Assembly (NCBI RefSeq): GCF_000184945.1
Contig: NZ_GL586311.1
Coordinates: 2,479,323-2,543,322, forward strand
From: Segatella buccae ATCC 33574
GTDB taxonomy: Bacteria > Bacteroidota > Bacteroidia > Bacteroidales > Bacteroidaceae
DNA length: 64,000 nucleotides
Reading direction: 5' to 3'
The position numbers and the translations under genes were made by a program. Every line of letters begins with the position of its first letter. The first letter of the stretch is position 1. This document shows positions 7,830 through 16,714 of this stretch, in pieces. Under the pieces are notes generated by a model. That model ran no database searches and had not been told where the DNA came from. It was given only the letters and a program-made list of their open reading frames with translations.

Positions 7830-8476
7830 TGACCAACAAGTTTAAACTTCTTATCCTTGACTTCGACGGAACGGTGGGAGACAGCCGCCGACTCATCACC
7901 GACACCATGCTCCAGACCATCGATGCGCTCGGCCTCGAAACACGTACAAGAGAACAATGCGCCCGGATGATAGGCTTGCCTTTGGCCCGCTGCTTCACCG
8001 AGATGATTCCCATGACAGAGGAGATGGGCGAAAAATGTGCCGCCACCTACCGTGAGTTTTTCAAGCAGAACAACCGTCCGGGAGCCGTCACGCTCTTTCC
8101 CGGTGTGGCCGACACCCTGCAACGGCTCCACAACCGGCACATACATCTCTCCTTTGCCAGCAGCCGCAGCCATGCCTCACTGGCAGCATACGTCAACGAT
8201 CTGGGGCTTTCGCCTTTCATCTCCTACCTCATCGGGGCCGACGATGTACACCGCCCCAAACCCGAGGCCGAACCCGTGGAAGTAACGCTGCGGCATTTCG
8301 GCATCGCTCCCAATGACGCCTTGGTCGTAGGCGACACCAAGTTTGACATACTCATGGGCCACAATGCCGGCACGCACACCTGTGGCGTGAGCTATGGCAA
8401 CGGCTCACGCGAGGAATTGGAAAAGGCCGGTGCCGAGCACATCATAGACACCTTCACGGCTCTATCGGACCTCTAA
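7829..8476 (+). CDS. HAD-superfamily phosphatase (phosphoglycolate phosphatase-like)
   Basis: 215 residues. HAD motif I LDFDGTVGD (nucleophile Asp11, acid Asp13), motif II Ser in FASSRSH, motif III Lys in RPKPEAEP and motif IV GDTKFDI are all present, with a helical cap between motifs I and II. This is the Gph/PhnX-like subfamily. Its ATG shares a base with the tyrA stop (TGATG), so the two are translationally coupled. Its role in an aromatic operon is not obvious; it may remove a phosphorylated by-product or simply be carried along. Substrate unknown. Confidence 0.85.
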   Translation: MTNKFKLLILDFDGTVGDSRRLITDTMLQTIDALGLETRTREQCARMIGLPLARCFTEMIPMTEEMGEKCAATYREFFKQNNRPGAVTLFPGVADTLQRLHNRHIHLSFASSRSHASLAAYVNDLGLSPFISYLIGADDVHRPKPEAEPVEVTLRHFGIAPNDALVVGDTKFDILMGHNAGTHTCGVSYGNGSREELEKAGAEHIIDTFTALSDL

Positions 8477-8526
8477 ACACGGACGACCAAAGAAGACACT
8501 GCTCACAACAGACATCTGCCCTATTT

Positions 8527-8569
8527 TGTCACCCACAACATGAGCCTAAATCTCATCAAGTGGGTGACA
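8527..8569. other. Hairpin between convergent genes
   Basis: TGTCACCCAC / GTGGGTGACA arms (10 bp) enclose a second ATGAG / CTCAT stem around a CCTAAAT loop. No T-tract follows on either strand, so it is a weak or factor-assisted terminator at best for the operon ending at 8476. Confidence 0.45.
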
Positions 8570-8674
8570 GCCATCTTGCAACGGTCGCACACCATATTCT
8601 CGACATAGACAGTGGAGCTCATAAACTATGAAAAAACAATTCTTACAAAAGTTGGAACTTAAATTGATCCGGCA

Positions 8675-10039
8675 TCAATGGGCTTCGGTTCCCCATGCGA
8701 TTTCCTCTCTCCTCATTTCGCGAAAGGTGTAAAGCATCACCGGCACGGTGAGCGCAAAAGCGCAGGCATCACTGGCCGCCTGACAGGCCTCAACACCAAG
8801 AATGCCGAAATATCGGGGAAGAACGATGACAAGCGGCACAAAGAAAAGACCCTGGCGGGCGGCAGCAAGAATGTTGGCCCGCCACGGTTTGCGGCACACT
8901 TGGGTGAGCATGTTGCTCGTCATGACAAAGGCATTGAGCGGAAAGGTGACAAGCTGCCACACCAAGGCCACACTGCCCACAGCTATCACATGAGGGTCGT
9001 TGCGGAAAAGTTCGATGATGCCGTCGCTGAAGCAGAAGCCGACCACCGAACAAAGCGAAAGGAAGACCGTGCCCACACCGGTGGTAAACCAAAAGGCCTG
9101 CCTGACCCGCCCATAGAGACGGGCACCGTAGCAGAAGCCGCAAAGGGGCTGAAAACCTTGGCCGAGACCCACCACGGCAGCCATGACAAACATGGCTATG
9201 CGATTGACGATGGACATGCCCGCAATGGCTGCATCGCCATAAACCTTGACAGAGACATTGAGCGCTATCGTGGCTATACAGGCCAAGCCTTGCCGCGAAA
9301 GCGACGGACTGCCGCCGTAGAATATCTCTTTGAACAGGCTCCACGAGGGGGCAAAGAGCCGCGCATGCACAGCTATATTGCCTTCACGTCGCACCATGCG
9401 CAGGAGGATGGCAAACGAAACGACCTGTCCGACCACTGTGGCCAGTGCGGCACCTGCCACTCCCATGTCGAACAGGAAGATGAATAATGGGTCGAGCGCC
9501 ACGTTGATCACGGCCCCGGTCACAATGCCATACATGGCGTATGAGGCGTTTCCTTGCAGGCGCATCTGGTTGTTGAGCGTGAGCGAGGATGTGAAAAACG
9601 GCGCACCGAGCAGCACGATGCCGAGATAACGCTCCGTGTAGGGAAGGATGGTAGGTGTACTGCCCAGTTCGACCGAAAGCGGTGTGAGCAGCAGTTCGCC
9701 CACCAACATAATCAAACAGCCAAAACCGAAAGAAAGAAAGAAACCCGTGGAGGCCATGCGGGCGGCATTGTCGTGGCGACGGGCACCAAGTTCGCGGGCG
9801 ATATAAGAACCCGACCCGTGCCCGAAGAAGAAACCGAAGGCCTGAATGAAAAACATCACCGAAAAGACAATGCCCACGGCAGCCGTAGACTGCGTGTCGA
9901 TTTGCCCCACAAAAAAGGTATCGGCCATGTTGTAGAGACTCGTCACGAGCATTGAGATAATCGTGGGTACGGCCATCGCCACCACCACACGGGAGACGGG
10001 GGCTGAGGTCAGAAACGTATAGTTGTCATGCTTGTGCAT
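8675..10039 (-). CDS. MATE-family multidrug/Na+ efflux transporter
   Basis: 454 residues, about twelve membrane helices in two homologous halves. The N-terminal pattern (VAMAVPTIISMLVTSLYNMADTFFVGQ) is the classic MATE entry helix with its NMADTFF segment. This family exports cationic compounds in exchange for Na+ or H+. It is the last gene of a probable pair with the epimerase-like gene, 28 bases downstream of it on the minus strand. Substrate cannot be read from sequence. Confidence 0.92.
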   Translation of the reverse strand: MHKHDNYTFLTSAPVSRVVVAMAVPTIISMLVTSLYNMADTFFVGQIDTQSTAAVGIVFSVMFFIQAFGFFFGHGSGSYIARELGARRHDNAARMASTGFFLSFGFGCLIMLVGELLLTPLSVELGSTPTILPYTERYLGIVLLGAPFFTSSLTLNNQMRLQGNASYAMYGIVTGAVINVALDPLFIFLFDMGVAGAALATVVGQVVSFAILLRMVRREGNIAVHARLFAPSWSLFKEIFYGGSPSLSRQGLACIATIALNVSVKVYGDAAIAGMSIVNRIAMFVMAAVVGLGQGFQPLCGFCYGARLYGRVRQAFWFTTGVGTVFLSLCSVVGFCFSDGIIELFRNDPHVIAVGSVALVWQLVTFPLNAFVMTSNMLTQVCRKPWRANILAAARQGLFFVPLVIVLPRYFGILGVEACQAASDACAFALTVPVMLYTFREMRREEIAWGTEAH

Positions 10040-10067
10040 CAGTGTTGACAGATAAAACCTTCGCCGT

Positions 10068-11204
10068 CTATCGGGCTCTTTGCCCCTGTTCTAACAATAT
10101 CTGTACGATGCGCTCGGCCGACCGACCGTCCCAACGGTCGGGAATACCGGCCGCCTTCCACTCTCCGCGCACAAGGGTGGCGATGGCTTCACGGAGCCGG
10201 TCGGCATCTTCACCCACAAGCACATTGGTGCCTTGCTTGACGGTCTCAATGTGCTCCGTATAACTGTTGAGCGTGATGCAAGGCACTTGGTTGAAAGTCG
10301 CCTCTTCAGCCACATTGCCGGAGTCTGTCACCACACCACGGGCATGGGCCGTGAGACGGCCAAAAGCCAGATAGCCCATGGGCTCAACGATGTGGAAATT
10401 GGCCAATGAGAGTTCGCCTTCCGCCTCCAGACTCTTGATGAGGTCGGCTGCGGGCCGGCGCAACGGGGCGATAAATGTCATGTCACCAGCAGCCGAAAGC
10501 ATACCCGAAAGCATGAGAAGCAGATTCTCACGATCGGCCAAGAGAGCCTTGCGGTTGAGCGTGAAGACGACATAGGGGCGTTCACCGGAAGCCCCTGCGG
10601 GACGGATGACCTGCATCACCTCGCCGGGCAGTTCCGCCGACTCGATGCGGGCGCGGTTGAAACGCAGATTGTCCATCAGAATGTTGCCCACCATATAGAC
10701 TTTCGAGAGCTCGGCCCCCTCCTTGTTGGCTATGCTGTTATTGGATATGCCGGCCGTAAAAAGAATGTCTGACAAGCCATCGATGACCAACCGGTTGATC
10801 TCCTTGGGCATCGTGATGTCGAAACTGCGGGTGCCAGCCGCAATGTGCGCCAGCATAATGCCTTGCTTCTTGGTGACGATGGCGGCAGCCATGGTGCTGG
10901 CAAGATCGTCCACGACAATGACCACATCGGTGGGCTGTCTTTGCAAATAGCACTCAAAAGCCGACATCACCCGACCGGTGAGTTCGTTGAGGTTTTCACA
11001 GTCAACGCCCAGACATTCATCCGGCCGGAGGATGCAGAGGTCATCGAAGAGGCTTGCCTCCAGCATGGCATCACCGGCAATGCCTGCATACACAAGCTGA
11101 AAATCCACCTCCCGTCCCTCACGGCGGGCAGCCTCGATAGCTCTAATCACCGGAGCCACCTTGATGAAGTTGGGGCGCGCTCCACAAAAGATACATATAT
11201 TCAT
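10068..11204 (-). CDS. UDP-GlcNAc 2-epimerase-like protein (WecB family, divergent)
   Basis: 378 residues of GT-B-like epimerase fold. It has GARPNFIK at residues 8-15 (GTRPExIK in WecB), VVDDLAST near 97-104 in place of HGDTTST, IAAGTRS near 121-127 where canonical enzymes have VEAGLRS, KEINR at 134-138 (PEExNR), and a C-terminal TDSGNVAEEA nucleotide-binding motif. The acidic residue of EAGLR, which in E. coli WecB is catalytically important, is Ala122 here. It may interconvert UDP-GlcNAc and UDP-ManNAc for surface glycans, or act on another UDP-sugar. A -7 box TACATTTG is at 11229-11236. Confidence 0.8.
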   Translation of the reverse strand: MNICIFCGARPNFIKVAPVIRAIEAARREGREVDFQLVYAGIAGDAMLEASLFDDLCILRPDECLGVDCENLNELTGRVMSAFECYLQRQPTDVVIVVDDLASTMAAAIVTKKQGIMLAHIAAGTRSFDITMPKEINRLVIDGLSDILFTAGISNNSIANKEGAELSKVYMVGNILMDNLRFNRARIESAELPGEVMQVIRPAGASGERPYVVFTLNRKALLADRENLLLMLSGMLSAAGDMTFIAPLRRPAADLIKSLEAEGELSLANFHIVEPMGYLAFGRLTAHARGVVTDSGNVAEEATFNQVPCITLNSYTEHIETVKQGTNVLVGEDADRLREAIATLVRGEWKAAGIPDRWDGRSAERIVQILLEQGQRAR

Positions 11205-11228
11205 AGTCGCTTTGCTTTATTCTTAGTG

Positions 11229-11236
11229 CAAATGTA
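11229..11236 (-). promoter_or_regulatory. Possible -7 element for the epimerase-MATE pair
   Basis: TACATTTG on the minus strand, with only a poor GTTG at the -33 position. It lies directly after the T-tract of the asnA terminator, so transcription would restart right behind the terminator. Confidence 0.4.
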
Positions 11237-11240
11237 CTAA

Positions 11241-11279
11241 AAAAAACAATGGCAGCAACGTTTGCCGCCATTGTTTTTT
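11241..11279 (-). terminator. Intrinsic terminator of asnA (symmetrical)
   Basis: Arms AACAATGGC / GCCATTGTT, extended by GCAA / TTGC across one mismatch, flanked by A- and T-tracts. On the minus strand it ends in eight Ts, a strong intrinsic terminator for asnA. Confidence 0.75.
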
Positions 11280-11336
11280 CATAGAAAGGAGAATCTGTTT
11301 CAGACAAAAGGAAAACACCTTTTCAGTCGGTCGGAA

Positions 11337-11423
11337 ACGGTGCAGAATCGCTGCACCGTCTGTGCCGGGATGTCGCACGCCTCGCGCAAGGGTGCTGAAC
11401 GGTTGGTGCAAAGGCCTTGCACC
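11337..11423 (-). other. Two GC-rich hairpins downstream of asnA
   Basis: ACGGTGCAG / CTGCACCGT (near 11336-11359) and TTGGTGCAA / TTGCACCAA (near 11403-11424) stand between the asnA stop and its terminator. They share the GGTGCA core. They could protect the mRNA 3' end. Confidence 0.4.
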
Positions 11424-11444
11424 AATCCTGAAAAAACCGACCAA

Positions 11445-12482
11445 TCAGATGAGTGGCATACCGGCTGCTTCACATTCGGCCCGCATATCATCGGGCCAGA
11501 TGCTGGCCTGGATTTCACCGATGTGCCCTTTATGGAGCAACACCATGCACAGGCGGCTCTGCCCGATACCGCCACCGATGCTCAAAGGCAGTTGGTCGCC
11601 CAACAATCGACGATGGAAATAAAGTTCGGCGCGGTCTTCTTTGCCGGCAATCTTGAGTTGACGCAACAAACTCTCCTTATCCACACGGATGCCCATCGAA
11701 CTCAATTCGAAGCTGCGTCCAAGCACCGGATACCAGATGAGAATATCGCCGTTGAGACCCTCTTTCCCATTTTCAGCCACAGTAGACCAATCATCGTAGT
11801 CGGGGGCACGCCCATCATGCTTCTCACCGTTGCTCAACTTACCTCCTATACCCTCAACAAACACGGCCCCGTATTTCTCGCAAATGGCATCTTCACGCTC
11901 TTTGGGAGTCTTGTCGGGATACATCAGCAACAAGTCTTCACTATGAACGAACGTTATCTTTTCGGGCAAAAAAGGCTTGATTTCAGGATAAGTTTCGCAA
12001 GTGAGATACTCCGTGCGCAAAATGGCGGAATAGATGCGGTTTACGACATCTTCCAAGAAAGCCACATTGCGTTGCCCGGCCGTGATGACAGCCTCCCAGT
12101 CCCACTGGTCTACATATAAAGAGTGTAGATTGTCGAGCTCCTCATCGGCCCGAATAGCATTCATGTCGGTGTAGACCCCATAGCCGGGCTCCACGTTATA
12201 TTCGGCAAGTGTCAGCCGCTTCCACTTGGCAAGCGAATGCACCACTTCGGCCTCAGCATCTCCCAAATCTTTGATGGGAAAAGTCACGGGACGCTCCACG
12301 CCGTTCAGGTCATCATTGATGCCCAGCCCCTTCAACACAAAGAGAGGGGCCGTCACACGGCGCAACCGCAATTCGGTGGAAAGGTTCTGCTGAAAGAAAT
12401 CCTTAATCAGCTTAATGCCCTGCTCCGTGCGGCGCATGTCGAGCAGGGCATGATAACCTTCGGGCTTAATCAATTTACTCAT
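11445..12482 (-). CDS. asnA: Aspartate-ammonia ligase (asparagine synthetase A)
   Basis: Makes asparagine from aspartate, ammonia and ATP; class II aminoacyl-tRNA-synthetase fold. 345 residues from the start at 12482 (MSKLIKPEGY); an in-frame ATG seven codons earlier is less likely. Motifs seen: EVVHSLAKWKR, YVDQWDWE, HDGRAPDYDDWS, ELSSMGIRV and the C-terminal GGGIGQSRL. Slightly longer than the E. coli enzyme (330). Monocistronic: own promoter at 12514-12544 and terminator at 11241-11279. Confidence 0.95.
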   Translation of the reverse strand: MSKLIKPEGYHALLDMRRTEQGIKLIKDFFQQNLSTELRLRRVTAPLFVLKGLGINDDLNGVERPVTFPIKDLGDAEAEVVHSLAKWKRLTLAEYNVEPGYGVYTDMNAIRADEELDNLHSLYVDQWDWEAVITAGQRNVAFLEDVVNRIYSAILRTEYLTCETYPEIKPFLPEKITFVHSEDLLLMYPDKTPKEREDAICEKYGAVFVEGIGGKLSNGEKHDGRAPDYDDWSTVAENGKEGLNGDILIWYPVLGRSFELSSMGIRVDKESLLRQLKIAGKEDRAELYFHRRLLGDQLPLSIGGGIGQSRLCMVLLHKGHIGEIQASIWPDDMRAECEAAGMPLI

Positions 12483-12513
12483 ATCTTTTACATTTAATGT
12501 CATTTTTATGCTG

Positions 12514-12544
12514 CAAAGGTAAACATTTATCAGTAAACGGCAAG
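12514..12544 (-). promoter_or_regulatory. Promoter of asnA
   Basis: Minus strand: TACCTTTG at 12514-12521 and CTTG at 12541-12544, spacer 19. The -7 box is exact; the -33 has one mismatch. Confidence 0.65.
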
Positions 12545-12636
12545 CATAGCAATTGATTTATTTTGCAAAACGAAAGCATTCTTCTGTTTTTCGTTACCAT
12601 TTGCATCACACATGGATTATTAAATATTGTATAATA

Positions 12637-12668
12637 TTTGCACGTTAAAAATAAATTCATTACCTTTG
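12637..12668 (+). promoter_or_regulatory. Promoter of tRNA-Arg
   Basis: TTTG (12637-12640), 20-base spacer, TACCTTTG (12661-12668), 17 bases before the mature tRNA 5' end. Confidence 0.85.
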
Positions 12669-12685
12669 CGTTCAGTTTTAAGAAC

Positions 12686-12762
12686 GGTTCCGTAGCTTAG
12701 CTGAATAGAGCGTCAGATTCCGGTTCTGAAGGTCCTGGGTTTGAATCCCAGCGGAATCACCA
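12686..12762 (+). tRNA. tRNA-Arg (anticodon CCG)
   Basis: Complete cloverleaf: acceptor GGTTCCG / CGGAATC (one G-T pair), D arm GCTT / GAGC, anticodon stem TCAGA / TCTGA with loop TTCCGGT (anticodon CCG at positions 34-36, reading CGG), T arm CTGGG / CCCAG with TTGAATC-type loop, discriminator A and encoded CCA at 12760-12762. It has its own promoter and terminator. Confidence 0.95.
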
Positions 12763-12807
12763 AAGTGGAAATCCTTTGTCTATATATAGGATTTCCACTT
12801 GTTTTTT
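12763..12807 (+). terminator. Terminator of tRNA-Arg
   Basis: A 13-bp perfect stem AAGTGGAAATCCT / AGGATTTCCACTT with a 12-base loop, followed by GTTTTTT. It starts right after the CCA end. Confidence 0.9.
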
Positions 12808-12876
12808 GCCATTTGTTTTTATCTTTTTTAATATGGAAAAATGTGATAAACCGTCTTTAATATCAAGCATTTTTTG

Positions 12877-13000
12877 TATATTTGCGACATCTTGATAGTA
12901 TATAATGGTAAAAAGCAGAAAAGTAACTGTACAATCAAAAGAAATCTCCGTTCTTTTGCATAAGGACGGGAATGATTTCTTTTGTTTTCATTTACTATAA
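12877..13000 (+). promoter_or_regulatory. pepT leader: -7 box, short uORF and terminator-like hairpin
   Basis: TATATTTG at 12877-12884 is a -7 match with a poor -33. Downstream a 31-codon frame (12905-13000, MVKSRKVTVQSKEISVLL...) contains a long hairpin. Its outer arms CAAAAGAAATC (12936-12946) and GATTTCTTTTG (12974-12984) enclose an inner CCGTTCTT / AAGGACGG stem, and TTTTC follows. The tRNA already has a terminator, and no second promoter is seen before pepT at 13020. The hairpin may therefore be a leader attenuator or the end of a ~95-nt small RNA. Confidence 0.45.
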
Positions 13001-13019
13001 CATCCTCATAGCATAAAAT

Positions 13020-14243
13020 ATGGATCTTACAGAAAGATTTATCGGTTATACACGGTTTGACACCCAATCGAGCGAAGACTCGGAGAGTGTTCCCAGTACG
13101 GCGAAGCAGTTGGAGTTTGCCAAGTTTTTGAAGCAGCAGCTCGAAGACGAGGGACTCAGTGATGTGGAAATGGACGAAATGGGTTACATCTATGCCACTC
13201 TCAAGGCCAACACCAGGAAAGAAACGCCCACCATCGGCTTCATCTCCCACTACGACACCAGCCCTGATTGCAGCGGCAAGGACATCAAAGCCCGCATCAT
13301 ACGCAACTATGACGGCAACGACATCGAACTGTCACCCGGTATCATATCGTCTACTGAAAAGTTTCCCGAACTGAAAGAACACATCGAGGAAGACCTTATC
13401 GTCACCGACGGCACCACGCTGCTCGGGGCTGACGACAAGGCGGGCATCGCAGAAATCGTGCAAGCGATGTGCTATCTGCGCAATCACAACGAAATCAAGC
13501 ACGGAGACATACGCGTAGGCTTTAACCCCGATGAGGAGATAGGCAGGGGCGCACACCATTTCGATGTAGAGAAGTTCGGCTGCCAATGGGCCTACACCAT
13601 TGACGGAGGGGACTTGGGCGAACTGGAGTATGAGAACTTTAATGCTGCCGGGGCCAAAATCCATATCAAGGGAGTAAGCGTGCATACGGGTTATGCCAAA
13701 GGCAAAATGGTGAATGCGAGCCGCTTGGCGGTAGAGTTCCAAAATATGATTCCGGTCGAAGAGACCCCCGAAGAGACCGAGGGCTACGAAGGTTTCTATC
13801 ATCTATTGGGCATCAAGAGCCGCTGCGAGGAGGCCACGCTGTCGTATATCATCCGTGACCACGACCGCGAACATTTCGAAGACCGCAAGGATTTCATCAA
13901 AGACTGTGCGAAAAAGATGAATGAGAAGTATGGGGAAGGAACAGTTGTGGCTGAAGTGAAAGACCAATACTACAACATGAAAGAAAAGATAGACCCCAAC
14001 ATGCACGTCATCGACATTGTGCTGAAGGCCATGCAGGAATGCGGTGTACCACCCCATGTGAAGCCGATTCGTGGCGGAACGGACGGTGCGCAGCTTTCTT
14101 TCAAGGGTCTACCCTGTCCCAACATCTTTGCCGGAGGTGTCAATTTCCACGGCCCCCACGAGTTTGTAAGCATCCAAGTGATGGAAAAGACTATGCAGAC
14201 CATCGTCAAGATATGTGAGATAACCGGAAGTTACGAAGATTGA
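13020..14243 (+). CDS. pepT: Peptidase T (tripeptide aminopeptidase)
   Basis: 407 residues, M20B metallopeptidase that removes N-terminal residues from tripeptides in the cytoplasm. Zinc ligand motifs are visible in order: ISHYDTSPD (His and the general Asp), [12 protein letters not shown] (bridging Asp), [11 protein letters not shown] (catalytic Glu pair), [14 protein letters not shown], the lid-domain [15 protein letters not shown] with its His, and [10 protein letters not shown] followed by FHGPHEF (last His). Length matches the family. The antiporter gene follows after only four bases, so the two form an operon. Confidence 0.95.
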   Translation: MDLTERFIGYTRFDTQSSEDSESVPSTAKQLEFAKFLKQQLEDEGLSDVEMDEMGYIYATLKANTRKETPTIGFISHYDTSPDCSGKDIKARIIRNYDGNDIELSPGIISSTEKFPELKEHIEEDLIVTDGTTLLGADDKAGIAEIVQAMCYLRNHNEIKHGDIRVGFNPDEEIGRGAHHFDVEKFGCQWAYTIDGGDLGELEYENFNAAGAKIHIKGVSVHTGYAKGKMVNASRLAVEFQNMIPVEETPEETEGYEGFYHLLGIKSRCEEATLSYIIRDHDREHFEDRKDFIKDCAKKMNEKYGEGTVVAEVKDQYYNMKEKIDPNMHVIDIVLKAMQECGVPPHVKPIRGGTDGAQLSFKGLPCPNIFAGGVNFHGPHEFVSIQVMEKTMQTIVKICEITGSYED

Positions 14244-14247
14244 AATA

Positions 14248-16503
14248 ATGGAAATACCTACTCTTGTCAACGATTTGGCCCTCATCCTGATGGTGGCCGG
14301 AGTCGTGACGCTTGTGTTCAAAAAACTGAAACAGCCACTTGTACTCGGATACATAGTGGCTGGTTTTTTAGTGTCGCCCCACATGCCCTACACGGTTTCG
14401 GTGCTGGACAAGACCGACATTCAGACCTGGGCCGACATCGGTGTCATCTTCACGCTCTTCTCCCTCGGCTTGGATTTCTCGTTCAAGAAGATATTGAAGA
14501 TGGGGGCTTCGCCCATCATCGCCACGGTGGCCATCGTCTTCTGCATGATGACACTGGGAGTTCTCGTGGGCCATGCCTTCGGATGGAGCAAGATGGACTG
14601 CATCTTTCTGGCCGGAATGCTGGCCATGAGCTCCACCACCATTATCTATAAAGCGTTCGACGACATGGGACTCAGGCAACAGCAATTCACGGGCACCGTG
14701 ATGAGCGTACTCATACTGGAAGACATTCTGGCCATCGTGCTGATGGTGATGCTCTCGGCATTGGCCGGCGGTGGCAATCCTGATGGCGGAGAAATGCTCG
14801 GTTCGGTGATGAAGATCGTTTTCTTTCTCGTGTTGTGGTTTGTGGTGGGTATCTTTGCCATACCGCTATTTCTGCGCTCCGTGCGCCGGCTCATCAATGC
14901 CGAAACGCTCCTCATCGTGTCTCTCGGACTCTGCTGCGCCATGGCGGTGTTCTCCACGAAAGTAGGGTTCAGCAGTGCTTTCGGTGCTTTTGTCATGGGC
15001 AGCATCTTGGCGGAGACCATCGAGGCCGACAAAATCATCAAACTGGTGGAACCGGTAAAAAATCTTTTCGGGGCCATCTTCTTCGTATCAGTGGGTATGT
15101 TGGTCGATCCGCACATCATCGTAGAATACGCCCTCCCCATCCTCGGACTCGTGCTCACCATCCTCATCGGGCAAGCCGTTTTCGGTTCGTTGGATTTCTT
15201 CCTTGCCGGCGAATCACTGAAATCGGCCATGAAATGCGGTTTCTCCATGGCACAGATAGGTGAATTTTCATTTATCATAGCCTCCTTGGGACTGTCTTTA
15301 GGTGTCATCAGCAATTTCCTCTATCCGGTGGTTGTGGCCGTTTCGGTCATCACCACTTTCCTCACGCCCTACATGATTCGGTTGGCTACTCCTGCCTACA
15401 ATGTCTTGGAGCATCATCTGCCCAACCGCTTGGTAAATTCACTCAACCATCTGGCCATGAACCATCCGAACACAACGCAACAGAGTAAATGGCACAGACT
15501 GCTCTCGGCTATGGCTGTCAATACTTTTATCTACTCGATACTTTCAGCTGCCTCTATTGCCGTGATGTTCTCCATTGTCCTTCCGTTTATCCGCAAATTG
15601 TTGCCGGGGTGGGAACTCCACTGGTACGCCAATGCCATTACGGGCATTCTGACTGTCATCATCATAGCCCCCTTCCTCAGGGCTATGGTAATGAAGAAAA
15701 ACCACAGCAAGGAATTCAGGCAGCTATGGGTGGAAAGCAACCGCAACCGTCTGCCACTGCTTTTTACCATCCTCGTGCGTTTCGTCATAGCCATTGCCTT
15801 TGTTTTCTACATCTGCAACTATCTGACCCGCTTTCAGACGGCGATTATGGTCTCAATCGGAGCTATCACCGTACTGCTGATGATATTCTCACGGTGGACC
15901 AAACACCGCAGCATACGCCTCGAACGACTTTTTATCCTCAATCTGCGTTCACGCGACATCGATGCGCAGGTGCGAGGCCATAAGCGTCCGCTCTACGAGG
16001 GACACCTGCTCGACCGGGATATCCACATCAGCGACTTCGTGGTGCCCGAAGACTCCACCTGGGCCGGGCGCACACTCCTCGACCTCCAACTGCGCAACCG
16101 CTTCGGAGTGCACCTGAGCAGCATTCTGCGCGGTTCACAACGCCTGAACATCCCCACCGGTGAAACGATTCTCTTTCCCGGTGACCGGCTGCAGGTCATC
16201 GGTAACGACGACCAGCTCAACAAGTTTGCCGATGCCATCAAAGACGAACTGATACCGGAAGACAACGAGATAGAGAAACGGGAAATGAAACTCCGGCAAT
16301 TCATCATCAGTGGCAACAGCGAGTTTGTGGGCAAAACACTTGAAGAGAGTGGCATACGCGACCGCTACGATTGCATGGTGGTCGGAGTGGAAGAAGGACA
16401 GGAAAACCTTACCATGATTGACCCTGCACGTCGGTTTGAGAAAGGTGACATCATCTGGATTGTGGGAGAAGAAGAGAAAGTGAATGCACTTTTAGGGCTC
16501 TGA
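14248..16503 (+). CDS. CPA2-type cation:proton antiporter with two RCK_C domains
   Basis: 751 residues. The first ~430 form a Na+/H+ exchanger-type membrane domain of about 12-13 helices (IVAGFLVSPHMPY, FSLGLDFSFKK, MLAMSSTTIIYKAF, SVGMLVDPHII, MAQIGEFSFIIA), as in KefB/KefC. Two or three more helices follow (about 425-550). Two TrkA-C/RCK_C modules end the protein (about 585-665 and 668-751, each with a DxLxxxG-type loop such as FPGDRLQVIG and FEKGDIIWIVG). No NAD-binding RCK_N domain is seen, unlike KefC. Likely role: K+ or Na+ / H+ exchange for pH or ion control. Confidence 0.88.
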   Translation: MEIPTLVNDLALILMVAGVVTLVFKKLKQPLVLGYIVAGFLVSPHMPYTVSVLDKTDIQTWADIGVIFTLFSLGLDFSFKKILKMGASPIIATVAIVFCMMTLGVLVGHAFGWSKMDCIFLAGMLAMSSTTIIYKAFDDMGLRQQQFTGTVMSVLILEDILAIVLMVMLSALAGGGNPDGGEMLGSVMKIVFFLVLWFVVGIFAIPLFLRSVRRLINAETLLIVSLGLCCAMAVFSTKVGFSSAFGAFVMGSILAETIEADKIIKLVEPVKNLFGAIFFVSVGMLVDPHIIVEYALPILGLVLTILIGQAVFGSLDFFLAGESLKSAMKCGFSMAQIGEFSFIIASLGLSLGVISNFLYPVVVAVSVITTFLTPYMIRLATPAYNVLEHHLPNRLVNSLNHLAMNHPNTTQQSKWHRLLSAMAVNTFIYSILSAASIAVMFSIVLPFIRKLLPGWELHWYANAITGILTVIIIAPFLRAMVMKKNHSKEFRQLWVESNRNRLPLLFTILVRFVIAIAFVFYICNYLTRFQTAIMVSIGAITVLLMIFSRWTKHRSIRLERLFILNLRSRDIDAQVRGHKRPLYEGHLLDRDIHISDFVVPEDSTWAGRTLLDLQLRNRFGVHLSSILRGSQRLNIPTGETILFPGDRLQVIGNDDQLNKFADAIKDELIPEDNEIEKREMKLRQFIISGNSEFVGKTLEESGIRDRYDCMVVGVEEGQENLTMIDPARRFEKGDIIWIVGEEEKVNALLGL

Positions 16504-16635
16504 CCGCCCGACTGCCGGGGATGGCTCCACAAAGAAGAGACAAGTGCATCACCACAAACAAATTACAAAAGACGGCCATACAGAAAGACGAAGCTGTCCG
16601 GATTCCCCCCAAGAGTAACTCCCCTTACACACTTT

Positions 16636-16697
16636 AACATAAGACGACCGCGGGAGGATGGCCGGCTTGGCCATCCTCCCGCGGTCGTCTTATGTTT
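16636..16697. terminator. 28-bp perfect hairpin, bidirectional terminator
   Basis: Arms 16636-16663 and 16669-16696 are perfect complements (outer bases AACATAAGACGACC, inner bases GGATGGCC) around a five-base loop GGCTT. It lies between the convergent antiporter and LptD genes. On the plus strand it runs into TTTTCC. The stem is about twice as long as a normal intrinsic terminator. Confidence 0.7.
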
Positions 16698-16714
16698 TCC
16701 GCTTTACTTGTCTG

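Noticed and set aside
8527..8569. Strong terminator for the aromatic operon
   Set aside because: The stem lacks a T-tract on both strands, so it is listed only as a hairpin.
12686..12762. tRNA as an integration site for a mobile element
   Set aside because: No repeated tRNA 3' end and no integrase nearby.
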